Origin: Rhizobium sp. BK399 | GTDB taxonomy: Bacteria > Pseudomonadota > Alphaproteobacteria > Rhizobiales > Rhizobiaceae | Direction of reading: 5' to 3' | Assembly (NCBI RefSeq): GCF_014194695.1 | Contig: NZ_JACIAH010000001.1 | Span: 186,001-250,000 of the forward strand | DNA: 64,000 nt | Shown: piece after piece, positions 17,168 to 25,474 of the stretch | How positions within the stretch are numbered: the stretch's first letter is position 1 | Layout: each line of letters opens with the position of its first letter | Made by a program: the position numbers and the translations under genes | The notes under the pieces: model-generated | What the model saw: only the letters and a program-made list of their open reading frames with translations | What the model was told of the DNA's origin: nothing | The model's database searches: none

Positions 17168-17443
17168 TTACAAATAGGCCTTGGCGAGCGCCGCAAGCTT
17201 GCGTTGATCCTTGACCCCCTGCCGGTAGAGTTGGATCAGAAGCGCACCGATGGCCTCGGCAGCCGAGGTATTTCGCTCGAGCCTCCGGTCTTTGCAGACA
17301 TCGTCAAGCACCCCGGACAGAAGATCGAGATCGTCCGAGAAAAGCGGCAGGTCACGTGGAAGAACTGGGGATTTAAGCATGAAGCCACGGGTCCCGTCAG
17401 GGGCTGTCGATACCAGGAACGTTGTCGTCGGGCGCCCATCCAT
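17168..17443 (-). CDS. Small hypothetical protein (rhizobial type)
   Basis: A 91-residue protein with no domain I recognise. The N-terminal half could form short strands (TTTFLVSTAPDGTRGFML). The C-terminal half is helical (LDLLSGVLDDVCKDRRLERN, then AAEAIGALLIQLYRQG), a pattern I associate with short uncharacterised rhizobial proteins. The ATG at 17443 is used; a TTG at 17488 would add 15 residues, and neither has a clear ribosome-binding site. It converges with the XRE gene, 25 bp away, and no terminator is visible between them. I would not assign a function. Confidence 0.55.
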   Translation of the reverse strand: MDGRPTTTFLVSTAPDGTRGFMLKSPVLPRDLPLFSDDLDLLSGVLDDVCKDRRLERNTSAAEAIGALLIQLYRQGVKDQRKLAALAKAYL

Positions 17444-17557
17444 AGCCGACGATGCGGTCACTATGCGCGCCGACCGGCGATTTATCAACCGAACATTTCG
17501 GCTTGAAACATATATGTGATGACGCGAACCAACGCGCTTGTCCCAAAAGCTGCAGCC

Positions 17558-17773
17558 TCAGTTTTTCAGCCGCTCTGAGGCAAGCTCTGACTGGATCGAG
17601 CCCTCAATGATGACCCTGGCGGTGACTTTGAAGACATAGGCTTCGGCCAAATCGCTCAGTGCCAGCGCAACTTCGTGCTCTGGCCAGCCCGAGGATGTAG
17701 CCTTCTCGACAAGTGTCGCAAAGGGCTCAGACAGGGTTTCCCTGCATGTTTCGCTCGTCTCGCGGTTGGCCAT
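17558..17773 (-). CDS. Small hypothetical helical protein
   Basis: A 71-residue protein, mostly helical and charged, with a central segment WPEHEVALALSDLAEAYVFK. There is no membrane segment and no recognised domain. The start ATG at 17773 is preceded by GGTGACGG. It lies 70 bp upstream of the other small minus-strand gene and may share a transcript with it. The codon pattern looks like that of its neighbours, supporting a real gene, but there is no functional clue. Confidence 0.5.
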   Translation of the reverse strand: MANRETSETCRETLSEPFATLVEKATSSGWPEHEVALALSDLAEAYVFKVTARVIIEGSIQSELASERLKN

Positions 17774-17953
17774 CCGTCACCCACCAATGTTTTTGCCGGA
17801 TGTATATTATCGAAAACTAATATTTTTTCGAGCTACCAAGACAAATTTCTGACAGCAATAGGTCTGGCAAAGATTGGTAGGCAGTCAGAAGAGCACGGTT
17901 GTGCCGCTCGACGCATCATTCTTCTACAAGACTAGTCATGAGTTGGAGAGATA

Positions 17954-17980
17954 CCTTCCGGCTTCTGGGGGTGCCGAAGG
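17954..17980 (-). terminator. Possible terminator of tRNA-Pro
   Basis: Arms CCTTCCGGC (17954-17962) and GCCGAAGG (17973-17980) pair with one bulged base around a 10-nt loop. The hairpin begins 10 bases after the 3' end of tRNA-Pro in the direction of its transcription. The following minus-strand bases TATCTCTCC are only weakly T-rich. Confidence 0.4.
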
Positions 17981-17990
17981 TTAGTGTAAA

Positions 17991-18067
<77 letters not shown>

Positions 18068-18088
18068 ACCTGCCGAAACGGCCTGATC

Positions 18089-18117
18089 CTGTTAGTCTTT
18101 TGGGATTTCTGGTGCAA
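18089..18117 (-). promoter_or_regulatory. Candidate sigma-70 promoter of tRNA-Pro
   Basis: On the minus strand, TTGCAC (18117-18112, within CTTGCAC) and TAACAG (18094-18089) are separated by exactly 17 bp. The implied start of transcription is about 10-15 bases before the mature tRNA 5' end at 18067, a normal distance for a tRNA leader. Confidence 0.5.
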
Positions 18118-18251
18118 GGGAAAAATCGATCGTCAGGAAATATTACGGGAAGAGCGGTGTGGAAAAAAGGCGGGCATGCTTGACGCCATTCGTTTCTGAT
18201 CGCTGTGAAATCGATTTGGGCGGGCCGGAGGTTTGATGCGGCGTCCGATGA

Positions 18252-18375
18252 AAACAAACAAACTAGCGGAGAGCGTTGTTGCTCGCTCTCCGCTTTCCGT
18301 CCTTCGATCATGCGAACCGGATGCCCCAGCCCTCCAGTTCTCCAGCAGCAGAAAAACTGACGCCAGTGGGGAGAA
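18252..18375 (-). ncRNA. Candidate small RNA with intrinsic terminator
   Basis: On the minus strand, a perfect 11-bp hairpin AGCGGAGAGCG / CGCTCTCCGCT with an 8-nt loop (18265-18294) is followed by the T-rich run AGTTTGTTTGTTTT, a good intrinsic terminator. No convincing gene lies upstream that would need it. About 55-75 bases before it is a second stem, CAGTTTTTC pairing with GGAGAACTG, and before that an unpaired TTCTCCCC stretch of the kind used by rhizobial trans-acting sRNAs. A TATATT hexamer near 18376-18382 could be its -10 box, but I find no good -35. The 5' end is a guess. The alternative is a terminator for a short unrecognised ORF. Confidence 0.35.
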
Positions 18376-18683
18376 ATATAGATTCTAATAAGCGGACGAA
18401 CATCGGACCTTCGTCTCACGATGTTTCAGACCTCAGGTACCGTAGAGGTGGCTTGGGATTCGAGCAGCAATCCCGCGATCGAGGCGGTTCCTTCGTAGAT
18501 GAATGGCTTTCGGGATGAGGACTTCGCTGAGGGAACCACGAATTCCGATGACGCAACAGCGTCTGGAATTCCAGCTGAGACACAATCTCTATACATCGAA
18601 ATCATGGCTTGCCTTAGCAATTACTTAATAGAATCCTCCATGAGCGAAACCACTAAATTTCCGCGATTCACTTGGGGGACGAC
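18376..18683. other. Gene-poor stretch between candidate sRNA and lipoprotein gene
   Basis: About 300 bases with only short ORFs on both strands (for example 18499-18687 plus and 18426-18620 minus). None has a ribosome-binding site or a recognisable composition. I find no hairpin terminator, tRNA or repeat here. Decayed coding sequence is possible but not demonstrable. The lipoprotein gene promoter probably lies at its right end. Confidence 0.4.
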
Positions 18684-19067
18684 ATGAGGAAGATCGTGAT
18701 GGCTGGGGTACTGCTGCTTAGTTCTTGCGCGGCGGTCACTCCGCGCGACCAACCAATCCCCTACACGCTCTCAGAGGGTGAGACGGCCGCCGTTCAGGAC
18801 GGAACTCGAAAGTTTCTTAAAGATCCCACCACTGCGACGTTCGCCAGCATAATGGCAACGCAGACACAGCCGGGGGTCGTCTCCGTTTGCGGTGTAGTAA
18901 ACTCCAAAAACAAGGCTGGCGCCTTTACCGGCGGGGAGCCCTTCGCTGGCGTTTTGAGAAACACCAGCCCGGCGGGGAGAGCCGGCTTCTCGTTTACTCT
19001 CACCGCCCAAGGCAACGCAAAGACAAACTTCAACGATTTGTGCCGACAGAACGGCGTCATCATCTGA
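18684..19067 (+). CDS. Small lipoprotein, unknown function
   Basis: A 127-residue protein with a short signal peptide and the lipobox LSSC (C15). The mature part has a conserved-looking helix (LSEGETAAVQDGTRKFLKDP) and a strand-rich region containing VSVCGVVNSKNKAGAFTGGE, ending with a second cysteine in NDLCRQNGVII; the two cysteines could form a disulfide. The pattern resembles small rhizobial lipoproteins that are annotated only as hypothetical. The ATG at 18684 is preceded by GGGGGAC; a TTG at 18672 is less likely. The CAP-domain gene follows 178 bp later on the same strand. Confidence 0.72.
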   Translation: MRKIVMAGVLLLSSCAAVTPRDQPIPYTLSEGETAAVQDGTRKFLKDPTTATFASIMATQTQPGVVSVCGVVNSKNKAGAFTGGEPFAGVLRNTSPAGRAGFSFTLTAQGNAKTNFNDLCRQNGVII

Positions 19068-19245
19068 AGCTCATCCTTCGAATACCTCCGACGGCATTCG
19101 ATCTCGGCCAGCTGCCTGCATATGTCCGATCGAATTCCATTGCGTGACCTAATTCGTTGTTGCGGGTTGCCAGGATCGCTCTCGTTGTGTCTCCTTTGCA
19201 GCGGCTCGCCAAAGGCGAGTCGTTGCCACCAGGAGAAATCCGACC

Positions 19246-19680
19246 ATGAAAATGCTACAGGCATTAGCAGTTGCGCTTCTAAGTTTGGCATGCCTAGGTG
19301 CGGCGCAGCCGCCGTCTGCTACAGGCGATTTCGGTGCTCAGACACTGGCTTTGATCAATTCCTACAGGACGAGCCGTGGCCTATCTCCCTTGGCTGCGAA
19401 TGGCACGTTGAAAGCCTTGGCGCGGCAGCACAGCCAGTATCAGGCAACGCGGCGACACATCAGCCACGACGGCTTTCGACAGCGATCGGCGCAAGCCAGG
19501 GCCGCTGGGCTCAGCATCGTATGTTCAGAGAACGTCGGTCATGGATATCTGACCCCGCAGCAGCTGTTTTCCGGATGGAGGCGTTCGCCGGGCCACAACA
19601 CAAACCTGCTTCGACCCAACCTGCGATATGCGGGGGTGTCGGTTGTCGCAGGCTACTCGACCTTCTTCGCTTGCCAGTAG
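19246..19680 (+). CDS. CAP (SCP/PR-1) domain secreted protein
   Basis: A 144-residue protein with a signal peptide (cleavage probably after GAAQ near residue 21) and one CAP domain. The expected motifs are present: ALINSYRTSRGLSPLAANGT, the HSQYQATRRHISHDGF segment, the CSENVGHG motif and the GHNTNLLRPNLRYAGVSV segment near the C-terminus. Bacterial CAP proteins are secreted and their activity is mostly unknown; some bind lipids or act on the envelope. The ATG at 19246 follows AGGAGA with good spacing. A 6-bp hairpin CTCGCC-aaa-GGCGAG (19205-19219) lies in its leader. Confidence 0.88.
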   Translation: MKMLQALAVALLSLACLGAAQPPSATGDFGAQTLALINSYRTSRGLSPLAANGTLKALARQHSQYQATRRHISHDGFRQRSAQARAAGLSIVCSENVGHGYLTPQQLFSGWRRSPGHNTNLLRPNLRYAGVSVVAGYSTFFACQ

Positions 19681-19808
19681 CGTTACATCGACCTTGACCG
19701 GTCCACGAAGGCGAGAAGCTGCAAGTGTGAGCAGTCGGTCGAAAAGGCTTGCTCGAATAAGCAGGCCCGAATAAGAGACCTGCAAAACGCGAGACTCTGG
19801 ACGAAAAC

Positions 19809-20000
19809 ATGCAGATTGAGATCCCCTGCCCGAAGTGCAGGAACACCCGAATGAAATTCGAACGACCCGAGCCGGTCGACACCGACGTCCTTGTCTGCTT
19901 CACTTGCGGGCACGAACTCGGGACACTGGGTTCGGTGAAGGCAAAGATGCTTGCCGCCTACGAGCGCATGGTAAAGCAGGCGCCGCAGCGCAAGCAGTAG
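19809..20000 (+). CDS. Small zinc-ribbon protein
   Basis: A 63-residue protein with two CXXC knuckles, CPKC (C7, C10) and CFTCG (C30, C33), which form a single zinc ribbon, followed by a basic helix LGSVKAKMLAAYERMVKQ. It is probably a nucleic-acid-binding or protein-binding small zinc protein; no specific role is known to me. It converges with the HAD phosphatase gene, with only 6 bp between the stop codons and no visible terminator. Confidence 0.75.
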   Translation: MQIEIPCPKCRNTRMKFERPEPVDTDVLVCFTCGHELGTLGSVKAKMLAAYERMVKQAPQRKQ

Positions 20001-20006
20001 CAGCGT

Positions 20007-20672
20007 CTATTCGAGCAGTGCAACGCGGCCGTCGGGACCGACGTCCACACGCCAGCCGCGGTAGTCCGGGATTGAAAAGTGTGGGGTTGCAAACGGCGTC
20101 GTGTGCGTTTCGGTAATGACAGTCACGTCGGCTCCGGCTGCTTCGCCGGCGAGAATTCCGGCAACGGCATCTTCGAACACCAGGCACTTTGTCGGATCAA
20201 CGCCGAGGCGCTTGGCGCCCAGCAAATAGCATTCGGGGCTCGGCTTTCCGGCTGCCACTTCTTCCCCGCTCACCATTACCACCGGCGTCGGAATGCCAGC
20301 CGCCGTCATGCGGCGCTTCGCGAGTTCGATCGGCGCTGAGGTTACGATCGCCCACTTCGACGGCGGAATGCTGTTCAGGAAATCGACGGCACCTGGGATC
20401 GCGACGATGCCTCCCACATCGTCCATTTCCTCTTTCAGCAATTGGCTTGCCTCATATTCCGGATCGACGCCTGGTAGCGCCAACTGGCGGATGACGTCGG
20501 ATGCCCGAATGCCGTGGATCGTCTTGAGAAAAACCTCCGGCTCGAAGCCGTGCCGCACGGCCCACTCACTCCAGACACGTTCGACTACGGCAATAGAGTT
20601 CAGGAGGGTGCCATCCATATCGAACAGGAAGGCGTCATAGTACTTGCCGGGAACTGAATGAGACGCGGTCAC
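20007..20672 (-). CDS. HAD-superfamily sugar-phosphatase-like hydrolase
   Basis: A 221-residue haloacid-dehalogenase fold protein. Motif I is FLFDMDGTLLNS (nucleophile aspartate near residue 16), motif II is the serine in AIVTSAPIELAK, motif III is the lysine in GKPSPECYLLGAKRLG, and motif IV is VFEDAVAGILAGEAAG. The cap is the helical C1 type, as in beta-phosphoglucomutase and the YfbT/2-deoxyglucose-6-phosphatase group, so a sugar phosphate or other small phosphoester is the probable substrate. I chose the GTG at 20672, which has AAGGAAA upstream and begins just before the fold; an in-frame ATG at 20825 overlaps the end of the MerR gene. Confidence 0.88.
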   Translation of the reverse strand: MTASHSVPGKYYDAFLFDMDGTLLNSIAVVERVWSEWAVRHGFEPEVFLKTIHGIRASDVIRQLALPGVDPEYEASQLLKEEMDDVGGIVAIPGAVDFLNSIPPSKWAIVTSAPIELAKRRMTAAGIPTPVVMVSGEEVAAGKPSPECYLLGAKRLGVDPTKCLVFEDAVAGILAGEAAGADVTVITETHTTPFATPHFSIPDYRGWRVDVGPDGRVALLE

Positions 20673-20794
20673 GAGAGATTTTCCTTGAGGCTGACTGAAT
20701 ATCGAACGAGGCGCTGCGGTTCCGATACGGGACTGCTCGCGAAAGAATGGGCTGCGAACCCATGTAGGGTGGCTGACGCGTAGCGGCGAATCGA

Positions 20795-21337
20795 TCAGCG
20801 AACCTGATCCAACAGGCGCTTGCATTCTAGAAGATCGTAGAGTGCCTCCTGCAGCAAAGCACGGTCCTCCTTGCCGACGCTCGACTTGCCGATCGAAACT
20901 TCGGGCGAATCCTCATCGCCAGCGCCGAAATTGAAGAAGCGACGTGTGATCGGCGGCTTCGCGCGACCGACAACCTGATCCTCATCCGACATTCCAACCC
21001 GTGGCTCGCCAGAATCGCCACCGTCCTGCTGACCGCCTGTCAGCGCCTGAACGCTTGCAAGGTCTCCATGGCCGATCGCAATGACGAACTTGTTGCCATT
21101 GGTCTTCAGAAGCTTCTGCACGCCCTTGATGGTGTAGCCATGATCATAGAGCAAGTGGCGGATGCCCTTCAGGAGATCGATATCCTCGGGCCTGTAGTAG
21201 CGTCGACCGCCACCACGCTTCATTGGCTTGATCTGCGGAAACCGCGTTTCCCAGAAGCGCAGGACATGCTGTGGAAGGTCTAGGTCGTCCGCCACCTCGC
21301 TGATGGTGCGGAAAGCATCGGGGCTCTTATCCAACAT
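20795..21337 (-). CDS. MerR family transcriptional regulator
   Basis: A 180-residue protein with an N-terminal MerR winged helix (about 10-80): [27 protein letters not shown] carries the helix-turn-helix and is followed by the [20 protein letters not shown] wing and helix. The usual C-terminal effector cysteines are missing. The rest is acidic and low complexity, ending in a helix [20 protein letters not shown]. This MerR-like protein next to ihfA is conserved in alphaproteobacteria and has no defined target. It lies 215 bp downstream of ihfA on the same strand. Confidence 0.88.
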   Translation of the reverse strand: MLDKSPDAFRTISEVADDLDLPQHVLRFWETRFPQIKPMKRGGGRRYYRPEDIDLLKGIRHLLYDHGYTIKGVQKLLKTNGNKFVIAIGHGDLASVQALTGGQQDGGDSGEPRVGMSDEDQVVGRAKPPITRRFFNFGAGDEDSPEVSIGKSSVGKEDRALLQEALYDLLECKRLLDQVR

Positions 21338-21552
21338 CCTTACTCCCTACGCGGTCTTGGGGCGCCGCGCGTCCGTTCGGCTGATAAGCGCAGCTGATGT
21401 CTCACGAACGTCAGAACCGAGCCGCGACTCATCATATTTCAACGGTTTGACGCCACGAATTCAAGTCACGTCTTGAATACCGCACAGATCGTTCAGGAAA
21501 TATTGGAACTCGTCGCCGCTTAACGAGAGGAGTGCCCCCGTGCTGCGCTCGA

Positions 21553-21891
21553 TCAAGAAGCCGGATTGGCAGCTTTCTGCTTGGTCTTGCGCAGCGTATG
21601 CGCCTTCAGAATCCGCGTCTTCAAGACATTGGACGCCTTGAAGGTCATGACGCGGCGGGGAGAGATCGGTACTTCCTCGCCGGTCTTCGGATTACGGCCG
21701 ATGCGCTCGTTCTTGTCGCGCACCTGGAAAGTTGCAAAGGACGAGAGCTTGACGGTTTCGCCGCGGACGATCGCGTTACAAATCTCGTCAATGACAGTTT
21801 CCACGAGCTCAGCAGATTCGGTTCTCGAAAGTCCGACCTTACGAAAAACTGATTCCGCCAGGTCTGCTCGCGTCACTGTCTTTCCGGTCAT
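21553..21891 (-). CDS. ihfA: Integration host factor alpha subunit
   Basis: A 112-residue HU/IHF family DNA-bending protein that pairs with IhfB and organises nucleoid DNA and promoters. It has the family signature [23 protein letters not shown] in the DNA-binding arms (about residues 61-85) and the [21 protein letters not shown]-terminus typical of alphaproteobacterial IhfA, with a basic C-terminal tail. The start at 21891 follows GGGGAAACC; five more residues are possible. fabH and plsX lie upstream on the same strand, an arrangement conserved in the order. Confidence 0.95.
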   Translation of the reverse strand: MTGKTVTRADLAESVFRKVGLSRTESAELVETVIDEICNAIVRGETVKLSSFATFQVRDKNERIGRNPKTGEEVPISPRRVMTFKASNVLKTRILKAHTLRKTKQKAANPAS

Positions 21892-21998
21892 GGTTTCCCC
21901 GCCCATTTGCCAATTATATTATGAAAGCGAACAAAGAGTATTTGTCTTGCGCCTCACGGTCAAGCTCTTGTTCGTCGGTAGTTTTTTGGATTTTTGGC

Positions 21999-22970
21999 TT
22001 ACCAGCGCAGGAGTGCTGCGCCCCAGGTGAAGCCGCCGCCCATCGCTTCCAGCATGACCAGATCGCCTTCCTTGATCCGGCCATCCCCAGCAGCCGTTGC
22101 CAGCGCGAGCGGAATTGACGCGGCAGAGGTGTTGCCGTGAAGATCAACCGTAATGACTACCTTCTCGGGGGCGATATGCAACTTCTTGGCGGAGCCGTCG
22201 ATAATACGGCGGTTGGCCTGGTGCGGCACCAGCCAGTCGAGATCGTCGGCAGTCGTGCCCGTAGCCTCAAACGCGGCCTCAATGACGTCTGTGATCATGC
22301 CGACCGCATACTTGAAGACCTCCCGGCCCTCCATGCGAAGCTTGCCGACCGTGCCCGTCGTCGAAGGGCCGCCATCCACGTAGAGTTTCTCCTTGTGGGA
22401 GCCATCGGAACGCAGGTGCGCCGTCAGCACGCCGCGATCGGCTGTAGTTCCCTCGCCTTCCGCCGCCTCGAGGACGATCGCGCCAGCGCCGTCGCCGAAC
22501 AGGACGCAGGTGGTTCGGTCGTTCCAGTCGAGAATGCGCGAGAAGGTCTCGGCACCGATCACCAACACGCGCTTGGCAAGGCCACCGCGGATGTAGGCAT
22601 CAGCCGTCGTCACGGCATAGACGAAGCCCGTGCAAACGGCCTGCACGTCGAACGCAAAGCCATGGTGCATGCCCAGCCGGTTCTGAATGTTGACGGCGGT
22701 CGCCGGGAACGTGTTGTCTGGCGTCGAGGTGGCACAGATGATGACATCGATGTCGGCTGGTGTCAGACCGGCTCTATCGAGCGCCGCGCGCGCAGCAGCT
22801 TCGCCGAGCGACGATGTTGTTTCGCCCTCACCGGCTATGTAACGCTGGCGGATGCCCGTGCGCTGGACAATCCATTCGTCTGATGTGTCCACGACATCTT
22901 CCATGTCGCGATTGGTCATAACGCGTTTCGGAAGTGCGGCTCCGAACCCGCGAACAACTGAACGGATCAT
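21999..22970 (-). CDS. fabH: 3-oxoacyl-ACP synthase III (KAS III)
   Basis: Initiates type II fatty acid synthesis by condensing acetyl-CoA with malonyl-ACP. The 323-residue protein has the full catalytic triad: C113 in AVCTGF, H250 in VPHQANRR and N280 in LHGNTS. The [12 protein letters not shown] and [11 protein letters not shown] motifs are also present. The ATG at 22970 gives the usual FabH N-terminus; the frame is open upstream to 23030, inside the end of plsX. The gap to plsX is 19 bp, so plsX-fabH are cotranscribed, with ihfA 107 bp downstream. Confidence 0.97.
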   Translation of the reverse strand: MIRSVVRGFGAALPKRVMTNRDMEDVVDTSDEWIVQRTGIRQRYIAGEGETTSSLGEAAARAALDRAGLTPADIDVIICATSTPDNTFPATAVNIQNRLGMHHGFAFDVQAVCTGFVYAVTTADAYIRGGLAKRVLVIGAETFSRILDWNDRTTCVLFGDGAGAIVLEAAEGEGTTADRGVLTAHLRSDGSHKEKLYVDGGPSTTGTVGKLRMEGREVFKYAVGMITDVIEAAFEATGTTADDLDWLVPHQANRRIIDGSAKKLHIAPEKVVITVDLHGNTSAASIPLALATAAGDGRIKEGDLVMLEAMGGGFTWGAALLRW

Positions 22971-22989
22971 AATGCTTAAACCCCGTCGC

Positions 22990-24036
22990 TCATGCGGCTT
23001 CCGGCCCGATCGGGGGCAGCCGCTTGGCATGATACTTTTGAAGATCGTTTTCTATTTTCTGATTGAGGCCATTCTTGGCCATGTCGTAGCCGACTTCGAT
23101 GGCGGCTGCGATGCCTTCGGCGTTGGCGCCGCCGTGACTCTTGATGACCACGCCGTTGAGGCCCAGGAAGACGCCGCCATTCACGCGACTCGGATCCATC
23201 TTCTCGCGAAGCATATCGAAGGCGCCTTTGGCGAAGAAGTAGCCGATCTTGGCGAGCAGCGTGCGCGACATGGCAGAGCGCAGATATTCAGCGATTTGTC
23301 GTGCCGTTCCCTCGGCCGCCTTCAACGCGATGTTGCCCGAAAAGCCTTCGGTCACGACGACGTCGACGGTTCCCTTGCCAAGGTCGTTTCCTTCGACAAA
23401 GCCATAATACTCGAGCGAGTCGATGTTCGCCTCGCGCAGCAAGCGCCCGGCTTCCTTGACTTCTTCCTGCCCCTTGATCTCTTCGACGCCGACATTCAGC
23501 AAGCCGACCGTCGGGCGTTCGATCTCGAACAACGCGCGGGCCATTGCCCCACCCATCAGGGCGAAATCCATCAACTGCTGCGAATCCGCGCCGATCGTCG
23601 CGCCGACGTCGAGAACGATGCTCTCGCCCTTCAGCGTCGGCCAGATGGCGGCGATCGCCGGGCGCTCGATATTGGCCATCGTACGCAGACAGAACTTGGC
23701 CATTGCCATGAGGGCGCCAGTATTGCCGGCCGAGACGGCAACGTCCGCTTCCTTCGTCTTCACCGCTTCGATCGTCCGCCACATGGTGGAGACATAGCGA
23801 CCGCGGCGAAGCGCCTGGCTCGGCTTCTCATCCATGCGGACTGCCAGCTCGCAGTCGTGGAAAACGGTCTTTTCCTTGAGATTCGGAAACCTGTCGAGAA
23901 CCGGCTCGCACTGTTCCTTCAAACCATACATCACGAATGAAATATCGGGATGTCTTTCCAGTGCCTTAGCGGCGCCGGGGATGACAACCTGGGGACCAAA
24001 GTCGCCACCCATGAGGTCGATAGAAATTCTGATCAC
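22990..24036 (-). CDS. plsX: Phosphate acyltransferase PlsX
   Basis: Converts acyl-ACP to acyl-phosphate, the acyl donor for PlsY in phospholipid synthesis. The 348-residue protein has the family N-terminus [12 protein letters not shown], the [15 protein letters not shown] segment, the LDVGAT motif and [19 protein letters not shown] near the C-terminus. Length and sequence are typical. It starts with GTG (24036), preceded by AGGGACGC. fabH follows after 19 bp; DUF177 is 103 bp upstream, with a hairpin in the gap. The rpmF gene that often separates DUF177 and plsX in other bacteria is absent here. Confidence 0.97.
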   Translation of the reverse strand: MIRISIDLMGGDFGPQVVIPGAAKALERHPDISFVMYGLKEQCEPVLDRFPNLKEKTVFHDCELAVRMDEKPSQALRRGRYVSTMWRTIEAVKTKEADVAVSAGNTGALMAMAKFCLRTMANIERPAIAAIWPTLKGESIVLDVGATIGADSQQLMDFALMGGAMARALFEIERPTVGLLNVGVEEIKGQEEVKEAGRLLREANIDSLEYYGFVEGNDLGKGTVDVVVTEGFSGNIALKAAEGTARQIAEYLRSAMSRTLLAKIGYFFAKGAFDMLREKMDPSRVNGGVFLGLNGVVIKSHGGANAEGIAAAIEVGYDMAKNGLNQKIENDLQKYHAKRLPPIGPEAA

Positions 24037-24054
24037 GCGTCCCTGATCCTTATT

Positions 24055-24075
24055 TTTCGCCTCCGGCGGGCGAAA
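24055..24075 (-). promoter_or_regulatory. Hairpin in the plsX leader
   Basis: TTTCGCC (24055-24061) and GGCGAAA (24069-24075) form a perfect 7-bp stem with a 7-nt loop, ending about 18 bases before the plsX GTG and next to its ribosome-binding region. It could influence translation or be a weak terminator of the DUF177 transcript. On the minus strand the bases AATAAGG follow, so there is no T tract. Confidence 0.35.
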
Positions 24076-24139
24076 TTTCGGCCAAAATACCGGTTTTCCC
24101 GTCGCTTACAACTGAATTGTGTCAAATAGCCAACGGGGT

Positions 24140-24697
24140 TCAGTCCTTTTTCCAATCCTTGAGCACGGCGAAAGCAGAGGGCTTTTTGTCGTTTTCGCCG
24201 GTGTCTTCGATGTGACCCGAGAACTCCACGCCGGGTTTGCGCGGATAAGGATCAATCGCAAGGGCGGCGAATTCCGTCACCACCTCACCTGCATCGATTG
24301 TATCGCCGGTAAAGCTCTCGGGAAGGTCCGGACCATCGGGGTCAAGCACCATCTCACCGGCATCATTGGCCGGGCGACGCGCAAGCTTCGAATTCTCGGG
24401 CACGAAGATCTGCTCGAACGTCTCGTCGATTGCGGATGGCACAGGATCAAGGGTGACGACGCAGGATTGGACAATGTTCGCCTGAACCCTGCCCTTGATG
24501 CGGATTCCGTCGCGCTTCCACCGCGCGATCTGGAGCTCGGCCTTGAAACTGTCGACTGAAAGCACATTCCAGCTCTTGGCAATATCCTCCAATTCCCGCT
24601 TGTCCGCTTCCAGGCGCACCTCGACGGGATTGGTTGATATGTGGCCGACATTTACCAGGTAGGAGAACGGCACATCATCTCTTTTGCTTCTCATCAT
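24140..24697 (-). CDS. DUF177 (YceD family) protein
   Basis: A 185-residue protein of the DUF177/YceD family, recognisable by the central LQIARWKRDGIRIKGRVQA segment, VQSCVVTLDPVPSAIDETFE and the acidic FVPEN region. Members are linked to 23S rRNA accumulation and ribosome biogenesis, and the gene is usually near plsX-fabH, as here. Two ATG codons in tandem (24697 and 24694) follow AAGGAGGAG; I report the first. The ribosome-binding site overlaps the end of the upstream chaperone gene (stop at 24706), so the two are very probably cotranscribed. Confidence 0.9.
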   Translation of the reverse strand: MMRSKRDDVPFSYLVNVGHISTNPVEVRLEADKRELEDIAKSWNVLSVDSFKAELQIARWKRDGIRIKGRVQANIVQSCVVTLDPVPSAIDETFEQIFVPENSKLARRPANDAGEMVLDPDGPDLPESFTGDTIDAGEVVTEFAALAIDPYPRKPGVEFSGHIEDTGENDKKPSAFAVLKDWKKD

Positions 24698-24705
24698 CTC
24701 CTCCT

Positions 24706-25239
24706 TCACGCAACCTTCGGAAGCGTCGCCGAACCTGTCGCAATCACATCCTCCGACTGGGACAAAAGATAGTCCTCGGCGGCAAACATCCAATCTGCGA
24801 GGCCGCGCATATCAACCGCCTCCTTGGCCTTGGGATGGATGTTCCGAACAAGCGCCGTCGCAAGTCCTTCGGCATCTCTGCTGTCCATCGCCTGGGCGTA
24901 GGACTCCAGCCGGCCATAGAACATACCGGCCAGTTTCTTCATGCGCTTGGGAACGCTGTTGTCACCAATTCCCAACTCACGGATGGAGTAATCGATATCT
25001 TGGAAGAAGGCGTCGACGATTTCCTGGGCAATCTCCTGACCGCTGGTTCCGGACGCTCGTGTGCGCCGGAAGAAGAGAATCATCACCGCCGAGAGCATTT
25101 CGAAACGCCCCATGACCGTATCCGGGACATTCAGGCGCTCGTAGAGTTCCGGCATGCGGGCGGCGGATGTCAGTGCCTGATATTGCCGATCTACGATTGC
25201 CTGGTTGCTGTTTTTCTTGCCAAAGAGCCCGAAGATCAT
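24706..25239 (-). CDS. Ubiquinol-cytochrome c chaperone (Cbp3-like)
   Basis: A 177-residue protein of the ubiquinol-cytochrome c chaperone family, related to mitochondrial Cbp3/UQCC1, which helps assembly of cytochrome b into the bc1 complex. Family features are the MIFGLFGKKN start, YERLNVPDTVMGRFEML, DAFFQDIDYSIRELGIGDN and VPKRMKKLAGMFYGRLESY. The start at 25239 fits the family; an open frame further upstream to 25389 is unrelated. It is the first gene of the unit leading into DUF177 and diverges from bamE across 235 bp. Confidence 0.92.
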   Translation of the reverse strand: MIFGLFGKKNSNQAIVDRQYQALTSAARMPELYERLNVPDTVMGRFEMLSAVMILFFRRTRASGTSGQEIAQEIVDAFFQDIDYSIRELGIGDNSVPKRMKKLAGMFYGRLESYAQAMDSRDAEGLATALVRNIHPKAKEAVDMRGLADWMFAAEDYLLSQSEDVIATGSATLPKVA

Positions 25240-25474
25240 CGTTTTTTCCGGAAAGGCCTCATTCTGGACGCCAAGCGGCGTCCGGCCTTGTTGCATGATT
25301 TTGAAAGCTGGTTTACCGAAGCAGGCGCGAATTGCAATGCCGAAGGTGGCCACTTTCGGGACAGCACCCCATCTGTCCGCACGAGCCAACGGGATGTCTC
25401 ACCCCGGAATGGCCACAATGGTTTTGCATCAGCGATCTGAGGCCTGTGGCTGCCATTCATATTTTTAGGAGTAG

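Noticed and set aside
18426..18687. Two short ORFs on opposite strands (18426-18620 and 18499-18687)
   Set aside because: Both lack ribosome-binding sites and recognisable sequence. At most they could be decayed coding DNA.
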